Assembly: GCA_030141605.1 (NCBI GenBank)
Contig: JAQGDQ010000787.1
Coordinates: forward strand, 1 to 64,000
Reading direction: 5' to 3'
Length of the DNA stretch: 64,000 bases
Source of the DNA: Tubiluchus corallicola
Taxonomy: Eukaryota > Priapulida > Priapulimorpha > Priapulimorphida > Tubiluchidae
Of the stretch, positions 48,247 to 60,830 are shown in pieces. Made by a program: the position numbers and the translations under genes. Numbering within the stretch: position 1 is the first letter of the stretch; each line of letters starts with the position of its first letter. The notes beneath the pieces were generated by a model. The model searched no databases. It worked only from the letters and a program-made list of their open reading frames with translations, and was not told the origin of the DNA.

Positions 48247-48308
48247 TAATATGTGTGTGTGCGTGTGAATGTGCATTTTTTATTGTTTTATATAAATATA
48301 ATATAAGC

Positions 48309-48309
48309 A

Positions 48310-48376
<67 letters not shown>
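48309..48376. repeat. (CA)n and (TA)n microsatellite
   Basis: Two CA blocks separated by CC, followed by a short TA run. It duplicates the local arrangement of the previous tract, since TATAAGCAATA flanks both. Confidence 0.95.
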
Positions 48377-48388
<12 letters not shown>

Positions 48389-49098
48389 TATATATATATA
48401 AGCAATAAAATTACAATACAGGAACAATGGTAAACACAGCACGTATAATACATATAAAAACACAAAATGCACATTCACACACATACAGGCACACGCGCAC
48501 ACGCACACACGCACGCACGCACGCATATACATATATAAGCAATAAAATTACAATACATATAAATAAATGTGTTGGTACAGTGTCTGGACTGATGCAATAC
48601 AATAGCGTCATATTGTCAGTAAACTGTACACGACTAAAAACTTTATGATGCTGATGATCCGTACAAAAGGGTCAGCAACAATAATTAGGGATCTAATAAT
48701 GTCAACGCGCGCGCACGCACGCGGCCTCATATTCTCTGAGCAATACTAGAAAAATAAACGCCTCTAATTGCTTGCACGTATGCGCTAATGATTGCTCGAC
48801 TAAACAAGCATCAGCTCAGATCGATGAAACAAATTACCGAGGGCGATATTCCCGGTATAGGCTAAGTACGATTTCGCTATCCAGTTCTAAGGAATGTGCG
48901 CTTTTAACCGGTTTAGAAAATTTACAAGTTTGGCCTTGGTATAGAGCGGGGATGCAGCTGCTTGTGTATGCCACTGTAGCTACCACACCTTATCAGTTTC
49001 ACTGTCAGTACCAGCAGTAGACGGCAGGGAGGGATAAGTCACTAAATTTGCAATCTACGTGTGCAAATATAATCCATTTGGAATATTAATTTGGCAAC

Positions 49099-52000
49099 AT
49101 GAAGCTGCAGGTAGCGGGATTACTCCTGAGCGTGCTGTTCACAGTTGGTAAGTTTATAGTTATCGATTTATGTCAAACATTTTGCGTAAGAGAAAACGAA
49201 TCTCATATCGAGTGTTGAGAAGAGATTGATTGACACGAGCTGTCAGATTAACAACGTATTTGCATATAAATCGATGAACTTTATTAAGTTGTCATACTTG
49301 AAGGAATTATTTTTGTTCACTGTCTGACGAAATGTCGAATTTCTGCAAAATTGTGTTTTCTAGATTCTATCAGATTGAATTTCTGAAGTGGCGTTTATGT
49401 ATAGCATGCGGTTGCGGGCGCGTTTTCTAATACAGAACGGTTTGCGGGAAAAAATCAATAGGAAATAGTTGCAGAAAAAGAATAACGCATACGCAGGCTG
49501 CATAGACGGGTGCATTGAAAACAATATAAACCGATTTTGTTTGCTCCGTACCCCCAAAACTCATCCGCATCTATGCAAATGCCACTGAACGCCGCATTCT
49601 AACTAGCGAGTTTTCTCTCTGACAGCTAACTTGCAAATTGAACTGCTTTGTGAGTTACTGTCGGTAAGTTATTGCAAACTCTCCCACAACTGCTGCGAGT
49701 TGATTTACATTTACTGCCTAGTGTGAACGCCACAGCGAGTTACTCTCGACACTTTTCTCAGTGAATAGAGAATTGAGTGTCAGCTCGCGCTTACTGTTGG
49801 AGAGTAACTCACAGCAAGTTTTGCTCTGTAGCGAGAATTGAGTGTCAGCTCCTGCTTACTGTCGGAGAGTAACTTGCAACAGGTTATTCTCTCTAATCTG
49901 AACACGCGAGTTACTGGCTGTCAAAATAAAATAACAATCCAATCTAATCTTACTTTTCGAGTTAATTTGACAAAAAGTCTTGTTAGCTTGAACACGCCGC
50001 AACTAAAGTTATGATTCTACGGGTTTACAGTAGTAATGGACTTTATGTATGATTTTATAACACTGATTTTAATAAATAGAACTTCGCTGCTGTATATTTA
50101 ACTTTCTGTTGTGAGATTAAAGAGGCGTCGGCTTGTAGCATTGACGCTTTCTTGCGCGGCATGGCTGCACTGATTATTTGCAATACGTAAAGTTTTTTTT
50201 AACATGTGTTATTCATCAAAATGATTATTATTTTTTGGCATGATGTAAGCTACACAGTGTAAGGACCGGCTGTAGAACGTATTTCTTAAGCAAGCACGTA
50301 TCAAGACATTACGACGCCCCTTGACTGATTATGGTTAATTTCATTTGCATACCTATTTTATCCAAGTAGGCTGCACAACTGCTTGTTTTGTACTACCTTT
50401 TATGAAATAATTGTACTGTTTTGTCATGTGCCCTTTATATAGAAAGTGTACACAGTAATTGCTTGTGGTATTTTACAAAATACACACTTTATTTGAATAT
50501 GAAAGGCATTTTCCGAGGAGAATAAGAGTTTTTTAACACTAGCCCCTAAAATCTGGCTCCCAATCACAATTTGGCACCGTATACTGTGGCGTACTTATCC
50601 TGTTGGTAAATATCACCTGTTGCTAAGATCATAGCATCTGATAAGTTAATATAGGTTCCCAGCTCAAGCAAGATTACTTGAAGCAAGGTTAGGCGAAGGG
50701 CGTTGTTAGAAAATTTGCGTCTCGCTTGGTCTCCTTCGCGAGCGATTATGCTAATGACAAAGGGACCAATATAGCAATAACAATACAGCAGTACCAACAG
50801 TGCAATCACAATAACTGTAGCAGCAGCAGTAGTAGAGCAGTAACAATGGCTGTAGACATAGTAACAGCATTAGTGCGATGACAACAGCTGTAGCAACAGC
50901 AGCAGCAGTCGTGCAATAACAATAGCAGTAGCATCATTAGTGCAATAACAATAGCAGTAGTGTTATCAGTGCAATAACAATAGCAATAGCTTTATTAGCG
51001 CAATAATATTAGCAATAGCATCATTAGTGCAATAACAATAGCAGTAGCATCACTAGTGCAATGACACTAATAATAATAGTAGTAGTAGCAGCAGCAGCTG
51101 CAGTGCAATAACAATAGCAGTAGCATCATTACTGCTATAACAGTAGCAGTAGCATCATTACTGCTATAACAGTAGCAGTAGCATCATTACTGCAATAACA
51201 ATAGCAGCAGCAGCAGGAGCAGCACAGCAGTGGTAGTGTAATAACAATAGCAGTAGTGGTAAAAGTAGCAACAGCAGCAGCAGCAGCAGCACAGTAACAA
51301 TAGCAGTAGTAGCAGCAGCAGCTACAGTGCAATAATAATAGCAGCAGCAGTATAGTAACCATAGCAGCAGCATTATCAACAGCAGCAGCAGCATTACCAC
51401 AACCAATGAAACCACTAACCATTAAAATGTTGAATATTTCACCACTTTTATCTTACGTAAAAAATGTTTGAATGCTCCTGTTTCATTATTCTTATTCGTC
51501 AGTTTTTATAATGTAATTTTTTGCACTCTATTTATCAACGATAAATTGTTATTTTAGCTGTGGCAAAGAAGTGCTATAACTGTCAATATACCAACTCGCC
51601 AGCTGGCGACAAGGTCTCTGAGCTTCTTACTACTATGTTTGGTAAGTAAATTTATTTATTTTATTACACAAATTCATACCGCCTGTTAATTGTTTTAAAA
51701 CATATTTTTATTTATTATTTTCACATATAATGTGGCCTTTGGTTAACAGCAAAGCTGATGTAAAGACCTCAGGTAAAATAGAAAATAAATTTTAACCCTT
51801 TCAGTCCCAAATCGTTTTTTTAATAAGAAAAATTTTTTGGCTTGGTACTTTTGTTCAGTATCTCCATCTTGTTTACACATAATAATTATTTTTTTCTACT
51901 TTCATTCTACCTACCTACATACACAACATTCTTTGTCATGTGCAAAAAGTCCGACTTTTTTAAAAACGCAACAAAAGCAAAAAATGTGCTTCATTTTGCA

Positions 52001-55000
52001 ACTGCTGATAATTTTTCAAAGTATTTAACACATTTAGTATGCACGCTATGCTGATCTGTACAAAGTCGTCTCTAAAGTACTGTACCTTGCGCAGTTTTTT
52101 GTACTATGTAGATTTTCTAGTTTGCCATTTTATCACCATTTTTGAGTCTATTGTTATTGGCTTAAATCAAAATAACTATTAACAGATCAAAAAACTGTCA
52201 GTTTTAAAATTTTATTAATTTTAAAGGCAGAAAATATTCTCGTATCCCATGGGATACAACGTGTATGAAAGGGTTAAAAGATTCTGCTAGATGCAATCCA
52301 TAATAAAATGTGGCTGCATGATCAAGAGATACAAGTCTTACTTTCCTTACTTTTAATCTACCAGTATTCTTGGTGAACTTCTGAACTACTTCAAAAAGTG
52401 CAATACTGTGGTCATAGTTTAACAAAGGACTGCCGTTTAAAAGAAGAAAAATTAAAGACTCGGTCTCTAAATTGAGCACATTGATTGATATTATGTTATT
52501 TTGAAATATGGTGGACAAGCTGTGCACAAGTTGCTCTATACTTACATTATAATAAATGGAAATATATTATGTCAGAAGAGAATGTCCTTAGGACTGCAAA
52601 ATATGCTTATAAGATTTTTAGAATGAGGCAAAGCAAGATATATATTTAATACATGACTTGTCCATTCAGGTATATGTTAAAATTCCATATTATATATTTT
52701 CTTTTATTTGATATTCTATGTAAATGAACTGCACAGTTATTATGTGATAAATTTTCATGAAATTGACTTGTAAGCCCAAGTGGGCTGGAAACAGCTTTAA
52801 TAACATTTTACAGTATTAATTAACACATGAATTATTACATTGTTATTATCATATGTTTATGTCAATAAAGATATTCAATCATTCAATCAAAATAAAGAGG
52901 TCCCCAGAGTGGAGCCCGTTAATTACACTTAGTATTGTATGGTGCATAACATGATGATGTTCGTCCTTCGAATCAAAGACGACCATAGTAACAGGGATAA
53001 AAGGTCAGTTTGGGGGGTTGTCATTCCTTTGATGAGCTCGAAGGTGACTGACTAGGCCAATTCTGGCCTGGAAACTTCTTTGGCATTTGGCACAGGTGAG
53101 GCTGGGTATTTGGACCTGTTGTTGGGCAGTGTCACATGCCTTGCATCTCCTGAGCTTCTCCTCTGCCTCCTCAATTCTTTTCGCCTCTGCTGTCTTAGCC
53201 CCTGTGGTGATGGCACTCCATCATGCTGAGCGATCTTGTGCAAGGGTTTCCATTGAGCAGATATCCATGCTGAGCTCCTTGAGTGAGGCCTTCTGGCTGT
53301 CTTTGAAGCATTTCTTTGGTCGTCCAACCTTTCTCTTTCCAGACTCAAGTTCTCCATAGAGCATCTTCTTTGGTATGCGGTTGTCTGGCATGCGAATCAC
53401 ATGTCCTGCCCCCCAAACTTGTGTTTTGAGGAGGAGTGTATGGATGCTGGGGAGGTCAGCTCTTTTAAGTACCTCTGTGTCTGGCACCTTGTCCTGCCAC
53501 TTGATGTACAAGATTTTCCTCAGACAGCCCATGTGAGAGTGGTTAAGCTGTTTTACGTGTCTCCTATATAATGTCCAGGATTCAGAGGAGAGTGGTGATG
53601 ACGACAGCTCTATACACCTTCAATTTTGTGGGGGTTCTAATGCCTCTCCTGTCCCATACGTTGGAGCGAAGTCTTCCAAATGAAGCGCTAGCCTTGGCAA
53701 TTCTGTTGTTGATTTCTGTACCGATGTTGGCAGCTGTGGTAAGGGTGGTCCCTAGGTATGTGAAGTTGTCAACAGAGATAAGTTCTTGACCATTCACTAA
53801 AATCTTTGGCGTCTAACTGACATCGCTGTTATAATTCTCATCATTATCGGCATTATCACCATTATTATTGTCAACAGCGTTGCAATAATCTGTCATTGTC
53901 ATCACTGTTGTCATAGTCATCATCATCATCATGATTACTATATTTGTGGTCATCACCATGATCATAAGCATCATCATTATTCTTGTTACCATCATCACTA
54001 TCACCGTCATAATCATCATTTTGTAGTAGTTGTTTGCATAAATTAAACAGAAGTATGTTTTTTATGATAAATGTTACAAGCTGCTGTTTTCCACTGCAGA
54101 GGCTCTAGAAGCGGACCTTGATATAAACTCATTGCCAAAAAGTGATATGTGTGCAGACAGCGATGACGGTGAAGATGTTATGGGACTCAAGGGCAACAGA
54201 TATCGAACAGACTGCAACGGGGCCTGTCACAAAATGAAGATCCTCAGAGGTTAGTAGATCATTACTGGACTTGATAGATGTGTTCTGCGAAGGCCTTTAT
54301 TAAGGCGCGTTCAAGCTAGAGAATATCTGTTTTCTTTTTGACAGCAGACTTGCAAATGTGAACTGAATACCTTGGTGAGTTTCTCTCGACAGTTCTTGCA
54401 GTGACCAGAGAAGTGAATGTCAGCCTCGCAGCGAGCTAACTTGGTGTCATAACCCACTAGTCTGAACGTGCCTTTGATAGTAATTTGTACACACACGAGG
54501 ATTAGAAAAAAGTGATACATTTTTCGCATAAGTTTGTTCACATATTAGCTGAAAAAATACTCACATACCTTATGATATACCTTATCCTATATCTCATGTT
54601 GCCAACCTTGCGTTGCCTCACCTAATATTTCACATGTGACACCTAACATTACTTTACATGACCTCACTTCACTTCTCTTTATCTAACACTTCAGCAACTC
54701 CTCTCGCCTCACCACGCCTCACTTCACATCACCTTTCTTGTTCTCACCATACCTCACTTCACATCACCTTGCTTGTTCTCACCATGCCTCACTTCACATC
54801 ACCTTGCTTGTTCTCACCATGCTTCACTTCACATCACCTTGCTTGTTCTCACCATGCCTCACTTCACATCACCTTGCTTGTTCTCACCACGCCTCACTTC
54901 ACATCACCTTGCTTGTTCTCACCATGCCTCACTTCACATCACCTTGCTTGTTCTCACCGTACCTCACTTCACATCACCTTGCTTGTTCTCACCATGCCTC

Positions 55001-55736
55001 ACTTCACATCACCCTGCTTGTTCTCACCATGCCTCACTTCACATCACCTTGCTTGTTCTCACCATACGTCACTTCACCTCATATCATCTCTCTTCTAATA
55101 GCCTCACGTCGTATCTCCATACTTCTTGTTGTACCTAACCTCACATCAACCTGCTCGCATGTCACTTCATATCGTCTCTCCAGCCACCTCACCTCACTTC
55201 ACTTGGTTAATATTTCTCACTTTGATTCAGCACTTTTATCACCTTACATCATCTCTCCTCACTTCACTTTAGTTCCTATGTCACCTTACCTCACTTCACC
55301 TCACCTTACATCACCTCACCTCACTTCACTTCATCTCCTATATCACCTTAGTTCTTTTCACCTCACCTTACCTCAATTCACCTTACCTCACCTCACCTCA
55401 CTTCAGTTCAGTTCCCATACCACATTTCCTAACATCTTCCTTAGTCTCTGGCTTAAGTAGTGAGTAATTCTTGAGTAATTTTGAGTATTGAATAATTATT
55501 TTAGGCTCATACTCACGTCTTCTCTTTCTTTGTTTTTAGACGATATTGAATGGGTTGCACGTGGCTGTTTTAAGAATGTTCCAATCCAAGAAGATACTTG
55601 TGAAGAACAAGAGAATAGTGGCACAAAATCCTTCGTGTGCATGTGCAAGGGCAATCTCTGTAACGGGGCAGGAACAATCAGCATCTCTCTTTTTTCATTG
55701 ATTTTAGTTTTTCTGGCTCTTTTTAATTCCATGTAA
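49099..55736 (+). CDS. Ly6/uPAR three-finger protein, probably GPI-anchored
   Basis: Four exons: 49099-49147, 51558-51641, 54100-54249 and 55540-55736. All introns are phase 1 with GTAAGT or GTTAGT donors and AG acceptors; the total is 480 nt, 159 residues. Residues 1-19 are a signal peptide (MKLQVAGLLLSVLFTVAVA). The mature start KKCYNCQY gives the Ly6 C-x2-C. Ten cysteines lie at 22, 25, 62, 83, 87, 104, 115, 128, 130 and 135, ending C-x-C-x4-C-Asn (VCMCKGNLCN), the LU-domain signature. Residues 140-159 are a hydrophobic tail without a charged end, as in a GPI-attachment signal; the likely attachment site is Asn136-Ala138. The single-LU layout with WVARGC resembles the quiver/sleepless type of invertebrate Ly6 proteins, which modulate ion channels or receptors, but orthology is not shown. 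Introns hold transposon fragments and microsatellites. Confidence 0.9.
49590..49920. repeat. Dispersed repeat in Ly6 intron 1 (related to 54303-54475)
   Basis: Contains GAGAATTGAGTGTCAGCTC twice about 75 bp apart, with CTTACTGT(T/C)GGAGAGTAACT after each. It ends TCTAATCTGAACACGCGAG. The 54303-54475 segment has the same order with decay and ends CTAGTCTGAACGTGCC, the inverse of its start (GCGCGTTCAAGCTAGA). A short inverted-repeat MITE family is likely. Confidence 0.5.
50815..51410. repeat. Degenerate CAG/CAATAA repeat
   Basis: Imperfect repeats such as AGTGCAATAACAATAGCAGT, AGCATCATTA and CAGCAG runs in intron 1 of the Ly6 gene. Cys/Leu-rich frames on the - strand are by-products. Confidence 0.9.
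51792..52277 (+). mobile_element. piggyBac-type MITE, TTAA-flanked (copy 4, longest)
   Basis: TTAACCCTTTCAGTCCCAAA at the left and GTATGAAAGGGTTAA at the right. It contains GTACAAAGTCGTCTCTAAAG and GTATCCCATGGGATAC like the other copies, plus an extra 100 bp near the left end. It lies in Ly6 intron 2. Confidence 0.87.
52600..52890 (+). mobile_element. LINE 3' UTR with (ATTCA)n tail
   Basis: Ends GTCAATAAAGATATTCAATC followed by ATTCAATC, the tail style of LINE copies elsewhere in invertebrates. No protein segment is left. Confidence 0.4.
52950..53815 (-). mobile_element. LINE fragment, reverse transcriptase C-terminus plus zinc finger
   Basis: On the - strand 53797-53582 gives NFTYLGTTLTTAANIGTEIN, NRIAKASASFGRLRSNVWDR, RGI and LKVYRAVVITTLL. 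After a gap, 53532-53221 gives LRKILYIKWQDKVPDTEVLK, GHVIRMPDNRIPKKMLYGEL and METLAQDR. The end reads CAKCQRSFQARIGLVSHLRA, a C2H2-like finger, then NDNPPN-stop at about 53010. The 3' UTR ends near 52954. It lies antisense in Ly6 intron 2, with frameshifts. Confidence 0.88.
53819..54020. repeat. ATC/ATT-rich microsatellite
   Basis: CATCATTAT-type repeats much like the tracts at 61735-62150. It directly abuts the 5' end of the LINE fragment. Confidence 0.85.
54303..54475. mobile_element. Short MITE in Ly6 intron 3
   Basis: GCGCGTTCAAGCTAGA at the left and ACTAGTCTGAACGTGC at the right are imperfect inverted repeats. The interior (CTTGCAAATGTGAACTG, GAGAAGTGAATGTCAGC) resembles the repeat at 49590-49920. 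Confidence 0.5.
54735..55075 (+). repeat. 35-bp tandem array, about ten copies
   Basis: The unit is CTCACTTCACATCACCTTGC followed by TTGTTCTCACCATGC (35 bp), in Ly6 intron 3. It is surrounded up to about 55420 by looser TCACCTCACTTCA repeats. Three overlapping His/Ser-rich frames reflect the 35-bp period and are not genes. Confidence 0.95.
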
Positions 55737-55785
55737 AATTTTTCTAGGCATTTTAGTAAGCTAGGTGCTGCCATGGTCATAACCT

Positions 55786-56068
55786 AAAAAAGTCAAAATT
55801 CCCATTAAGTCTTAAAAAAAATTATTTTTCTTTGAAGCTTTTCACCCTCATGGACTTCATCAGCAGAAATCAACTTGATATAGCCAAGATCTTCAAAGGT
55901 CTTATCTGTATCTTGAAAGAGATCTATTTGTATGAAGGCATTTGTAAGATTATTGAAGATCTCGGCTGTATCAAGTGAATTTCTGCTGATGAACTCCTTG
56001 AGGGAGAAAAGTTTCTCAGAAAAATAATGAATTTTTTTTGAGACTTAATGGGAATTTTGACTTTTTTT
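55786..56068. mobile_element. Long inverted repeat just after the Ly6 stop
   Basis: AAAAAGTCAAAATTCCCATT at the left and AATGGGAATTTTGACTTTTT at the right. Inside, TTCATCAGCAGAAATCAACTTGATA pairs with TATCAAGTGAATTTCTGCTGATGAA. The whole 283 bp can fold into an imperfect hairpin about 50 bp downstream of the stop codon and may be transcribed in the 3' UTR. Confidence 0.8.
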
Positions 56069-56374
56069 ACAGTTATAGGCAAGCTAGTTTGATGTATGTA
56101 GTTATATTAATCAGCTTTACTAGCCTCACTGATTTAAGTTTTAAATTTTCATATTCATGTTAATGTTGATTAGTTTTTATAGATTTATAATTTACCTCAT
56201 ATAGCTCAGTTGTATGTAACCTACCTATGGCAATTTAGAATTTTAGAAAGAATTTGATTAGTTTTTATGAGAGCTATTTTAAGTTATATAATATGTTATT
56301 ATGTGCATGCCGCTAAGAGTTTGTTTTCAAATTTGATGTCATGCAGGAAATTTTTTGTTTGAGATCACATTTGA

Positions 56375-56555
56375 AATTTGTACGGCGTCATGTTTGAGGT
56401 TTGTATGACGTCATGTTTGAAATTTGTATGTCGTCATGTTCGAAGCTTGTATGTCGTCATGTTCAAAATGTGTATGACGTCATGTTCGAAATTTGTATGT
56501 CGTCATACTTAAAATGTGTATGACGTCATGTTCGAAATGTTTGTATGACGTGTGC
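56375..56555 (+). repeat. 24-bp tandem repeat with TGACGTCA motifs
   Basis: About seven copies of TTTGTATGACGTCATGTTCG plus AAAT. Some units carry TGACGTCA, others TGTCGTCA. It lies 0.6 kb after the Ly6 stop. Confidence 0.88.
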
Positions 56556-56559
56556 TGGA

Positions 56560-57369
56560 AGGCAGGGGCATCACAAGGCCAAGGGGTTGCTAATGTAAAC
56601 TAATAGATATTTATTAACTGACTCTTAACACTGGAGTCTCTAGATTTACTTTTAAAAGTAAAATTAAAGTTACTTTACCACAGACGTTTGAGCGGCAATT
56701 GTCATCGTATTGTAGTGACCTTTATTTCGTAAGATTTGTTGTGTGGATCCATTTTTCACAATGTTCAAGTATACATTTGAGTTATCGATAATTGTGTAAA
56801 CTAAATCTTTTATTTTCTTCATAAAATATAACAAATACATAAAACTGGTAAACTCGGGCATTATTTTTGTTTGTATCTCGTTAGTGAATCTTCTTTTTTA
56901 AAGGCTGTACGCATAGCGTACGGAACGTACAGAATATAAATATACTGTATATATATATTTTTTTTAATATATACGTACAGAACGTGTGGGGCTACTGTTC
57001 AGAAAGAACAACTACTGTAGTATCATATTGTATGATGCAGTCAATAATGCAGGTTTTGCAAAATGCTGATTATCGTATTGAGGGGGGGGGGGTTTAAATA
57101 TGATCGTATTTTCTACACTACATCGTGATTTTGCCCTAATTCCAAAATTATTACGATATTGCAAGCAAATTAATATTATTTTATAGATGTACTTAATATA
57201 AGTAACTATAATGACAGAAGGTGGAATTGTGTAAAATAAAATTTATCAAAACACAACAAATGGTCGTTGTGTAGACTCAAGCCTTATTTTCGTCATCTTG
57301 AGGATTGTTTTTTCAAAATTACTCACCTTCTTCATGGAACTATGACCAGCATGCTTCAGACTACAGTGA
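56560..57369. other. No gene recognised
   Basis: AT-rich, with an (AT)n stretch near 56945-56970 and a G10 run at about 57081-57090. Confidence 0.35.
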
Positions 57370-57665
57370 AATCAACGTTCATTTACTTTTTTTAGTTTAT
57401 TATTATCACATTCAGTACAATATAATGACATTAAGCACACAGTGACATCAAAATTATTACATCTACTGTATTAAGTTATTATGTTTCGTACACTAACGTT
57501 ATCATAAAAGAATAATTGTACTGCAGTGGGCTAGAGAAGCAACAGACACAGTGACATCATAATTATTACATCATACTGTATTAAATTATTATGTTTCGTA
57601 CACTATCGTTATCATAAAAGAATAATTGTACTGCAGTGGGCTAGAGAAGCAAAGGCTTGTATAAG
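57370..57665. repeat. Dispersed repeat with a 115-bp tandem duplication
   Basis: CACAGTGACATCA to GTACTGCAGTGGGCTAGAGA occurs twice here (from about 57439 and 57548). A third partial copy is at 59275-59440, preceded by the same TTATTATTATCACATTCAGT segment. This is likely a LINE or SINE 3' end on the - strand. Confidence 0.75.
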
Positions 57666-59269
57666 CCCACTGTCATGTGAACCCGATAAAAAATGATGGA
57701 TGAGTGAACAAAAAAAGAACTGGGAGAAAGGTTAGATCACACAGGAAGGGTAGAAGCATGTGTTAGTGGAAATGGTAGGAAGAAAGATAATAGATTGCGC
57801 TATGTTGACATCAGCTCTAAAGATTTATCAATCATGAACACTTCCTAAGAGTTACCAGGTTGGATTTTATTTCGTATCTAAATTATTGTAAAATTACCGA
57901 CTACCGTATAGTCTGGTTTTGTACGGTATGAAGGTTCGAATTAGCGTATTTTCCGATGATTGTCCTATAAACGTTAACCCTAGATGCACTTCAATCGCAT
58001 CACGCAACTTCTGGGAATCACAGTTCAATCTCATGACGTCACGTAACTTCCGGAAATGTTGACTGACGAAAAATGATCACGGGCCTATCTATTTAATGTC
58101 TAATTTTGGTGTCCACTGGTCTAGAATCATTTTCGCTGCTTGATTTTGCTGTGCAAAATCCTTTTAAGATTCTTATGACAATTGATGCTTGGTTAGTTAG
58201 TGAGTTAGTCATAGAATTAATAATTCAATTTGGCAGTCAGTTAATTAAAAAGTCTCAGTGAGTGGGTCAGTCAGTCAGTCAGTCAACAGCTCGCCAAGTA
58301 CTCATCTATGTTACATGTTATATAACCAGCCGTGACGGTCAGTCAGTTAATCGGGGAATCATTTAATGTGCAAACAATGTCAGTTAATCAGCTTTGCGAC
58401 TAGCGAGTTACTCAACCGTGACGAATAAATTCTAAGTGAATTGAATGGCATACAGCTAGTGAGCGTACATTAGGTGAGAATTCATATTATATTGCTGTTC
58501 CTAATGTCATTTAAGCCGTGTTTACCTGGCATCCGGATTGCGTTACTATGTATCCAGCTGCGTACAAAAAAAAACTAATGGGGATAGCTGCAGAAGAAGA
58601 AGCTGTGGGCAAGGAAATAGGGGGGAGAGCTGTTACCGAATTAAGTTTGCTCATAATTATTAAGCCTGTTAGCTTTTACAATCAAAGAATCAAACAACAC
58701 AATCTTTAATAAGTCACGAGGAATTATATTATAATAACTATACTAGCAGGTACAATCACAGAGTCAGACAACGTAATTATTATCAATACTAAAATACCAC
58801 TATACTAAAACACAGCGGAACAATTAGCCTAGCTAGCCCACAGGTCTAAATGTTCAAGGTAGACCTGTCTTACACAGCTTAAACACAGAAAACTAGAACA
58901 TTATTAATGTAAAAGGTCATTCAGAAGCAAATAAGTACAGTAAGATTAGAGGGAAATTTAAGCTATTTCAATGTTATAACAAGCCTAAAAAGGAGGGAAT
59001 GAGATGAAAAAAATTATGAAAAAGAGATGAGCAAGAAGACAAACAATGTAATATTCACAAGTCAAGTTAATCAAACGCAAAGTAATTATGAGACGAACTT
59101 CGCGACAGGAGACGTAGGTCTGCTAACAGGTTCGTTGAAAACAATACCAAGCGATTTTTACCCAATAACGCATTTTGATTATCAGGTAAAAACCGCTTAA
59201 ATCAACCAACCAGCGAATTACTTTGCTAACTCATGCCTCTCTTAATTAAACAATCAGTCAGCACATATA
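57666..59269. other. No gene recognised
   Basis: Contains a degenerate CAGT-rich stretch at about 58255-58420. A 63-codon frame at 58518-58709 has no splice context or family resemblance. Confidence 0.35.
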
Positions 59270-59440
59270 TACATTTATTTTTTATTTATTTTTTATTATT
59301 ATCACATTCAGTACAATATAATGAATGATTATTAAGCACACAGTGACATCAAAATTATTACATCTACTGTATTAAATTCTTATGTTTCATACACTATCGT
59401 TATCATAAAAGAATAATTGTACATACATATATATATATAT
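59270..59440. repeat. Dispersed repeat, third copy
   Basis: Same family as 57370-57665, sharing CATTCAGTACAATATAATGA and GTTATCATAAAAGAATAATT. Confidence 0.75.
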
Positions 59441-60830
59441 ACCCACATTCAGGGAAAGTTCTTGAAAATAGAAGCTATACAGCCTATACTGGAAAGTCAT
59501 TATCAAAATAATTTATATTAAATATTGTACAGATGAACTAACTTAAGATTGCAATTGTGTAAAATGTAATATTTACCGTTTTGCGAAGGGTACCTTGCCC
59601 TAATACATTTATTATTGTATTAATTATTTATATATCACTTTGTTAATATTCATTAAGTAACTGACGCAACAATTTTGTTAAGCAAAATGTTCTGTCTTAA
59701 AGTCAAATTATAATCGTTTTTACAGAATAACAATTATATTAACAATTGCCCAATGTGATGTTTGTTTGGTTCATTTTTGTTTATTTTTGATAAATCTGTA
59801 AGAAGAAATCAAAACTATTTAATACATAAAACAATGGAAAAGGATAATTTGATAAAAAGTCATGGAAATGATGATTTGATAAAAAATCAGGAAAAATGAT
59901 GAAAGCGTGGTAAAAAATCGGGGAAGTTGGAAATTGTTGCAAAAATCACCGGGAATTGATATTTTCCAAACATATTTTTCAGCAATTCGTGTTCAAATGA
60001 AATTTTGCTATGGCAGGCTCCTAGTTTCGATTTCTGTTTCAAAAATAATGATTGGATTAAGAAAGTTTATTTAATGTGATTAGTGTAATTTCTTTAGCAC
60101 TACTGCAACTGTGTCGACACATTATATATCAGTATATGTATGAATGTCCATACACAGAAATGTTTGAATATGTATACTGATAATGCAATTTCTGCTTATC
60201 TTGGTCATGGAAAATCAATATTTGGTCAGGGAAAAGTCATGGAAAGGCAGGGAAAATTATTTTAAAATTCTATGGGAACCTTGTATATACTTTATTGGCT
60301 ATAAAATAGATTAGAATAAAGTCACAGTCCTCAGTGTTAAAAATATTTTTAACACTAAAACACTGATAAAGGCAAATGCATATGGAGCAAAACTATAAAT
60401 GTAAATTACTCAGCGCATAACAATTAAAACTAAAAGCAATTACATACATAGATACAATACATAGATACAATACATAGATACATAGGCACCGTACGATTAG
60501 TAAAGGCGATTACAATATTTCCCCTTGATGTATAGCTATAATACAAAAAGTAATATACGTAATAAATGCAAGACAAAATTTTCTTCCATTATCACAGTAC
60601 AACAAATATTACTTGTACTGATTGCCGTTTAATTTACTAATTATGAATTGCGAAATTATAATTATTCACTTTCGGTTATTGGGGACGTGGATATACAAAA
60701 TTTGAATAAAGAAGTTAACGTCATTTACATGAGTTGGTATTTGAAATCTACTTAGTTGGTATTGTTTTAATTTCTTTTTAATTGTAGTTAATGATTCTGA
60801 TTGTTTGATAATAGACTGGCAGCAGACATT
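59441..60830. other. No gene recognised
   Basis: AT-rich. A short ATACATAGATACA microsatellite lies at about 60450-60485, and a tract with repeated GGAAAA(A/T)(A/T)T motifs at about 59830-60260. No exon was supported. Confidence 0.35.

Noticed and set aside
48772-49020. 82-codon frame upstream of the Ly6 gene
   Set aside because: No signal peptide, domain or splice context; probably chance in the 5' flank.
54658-55460. Three overlapping His/Ser/Thr frames of up to 240 codons
   Set aside because: They come from a 35-bp tandem repeat in all three frames inside a Ly6 intron.
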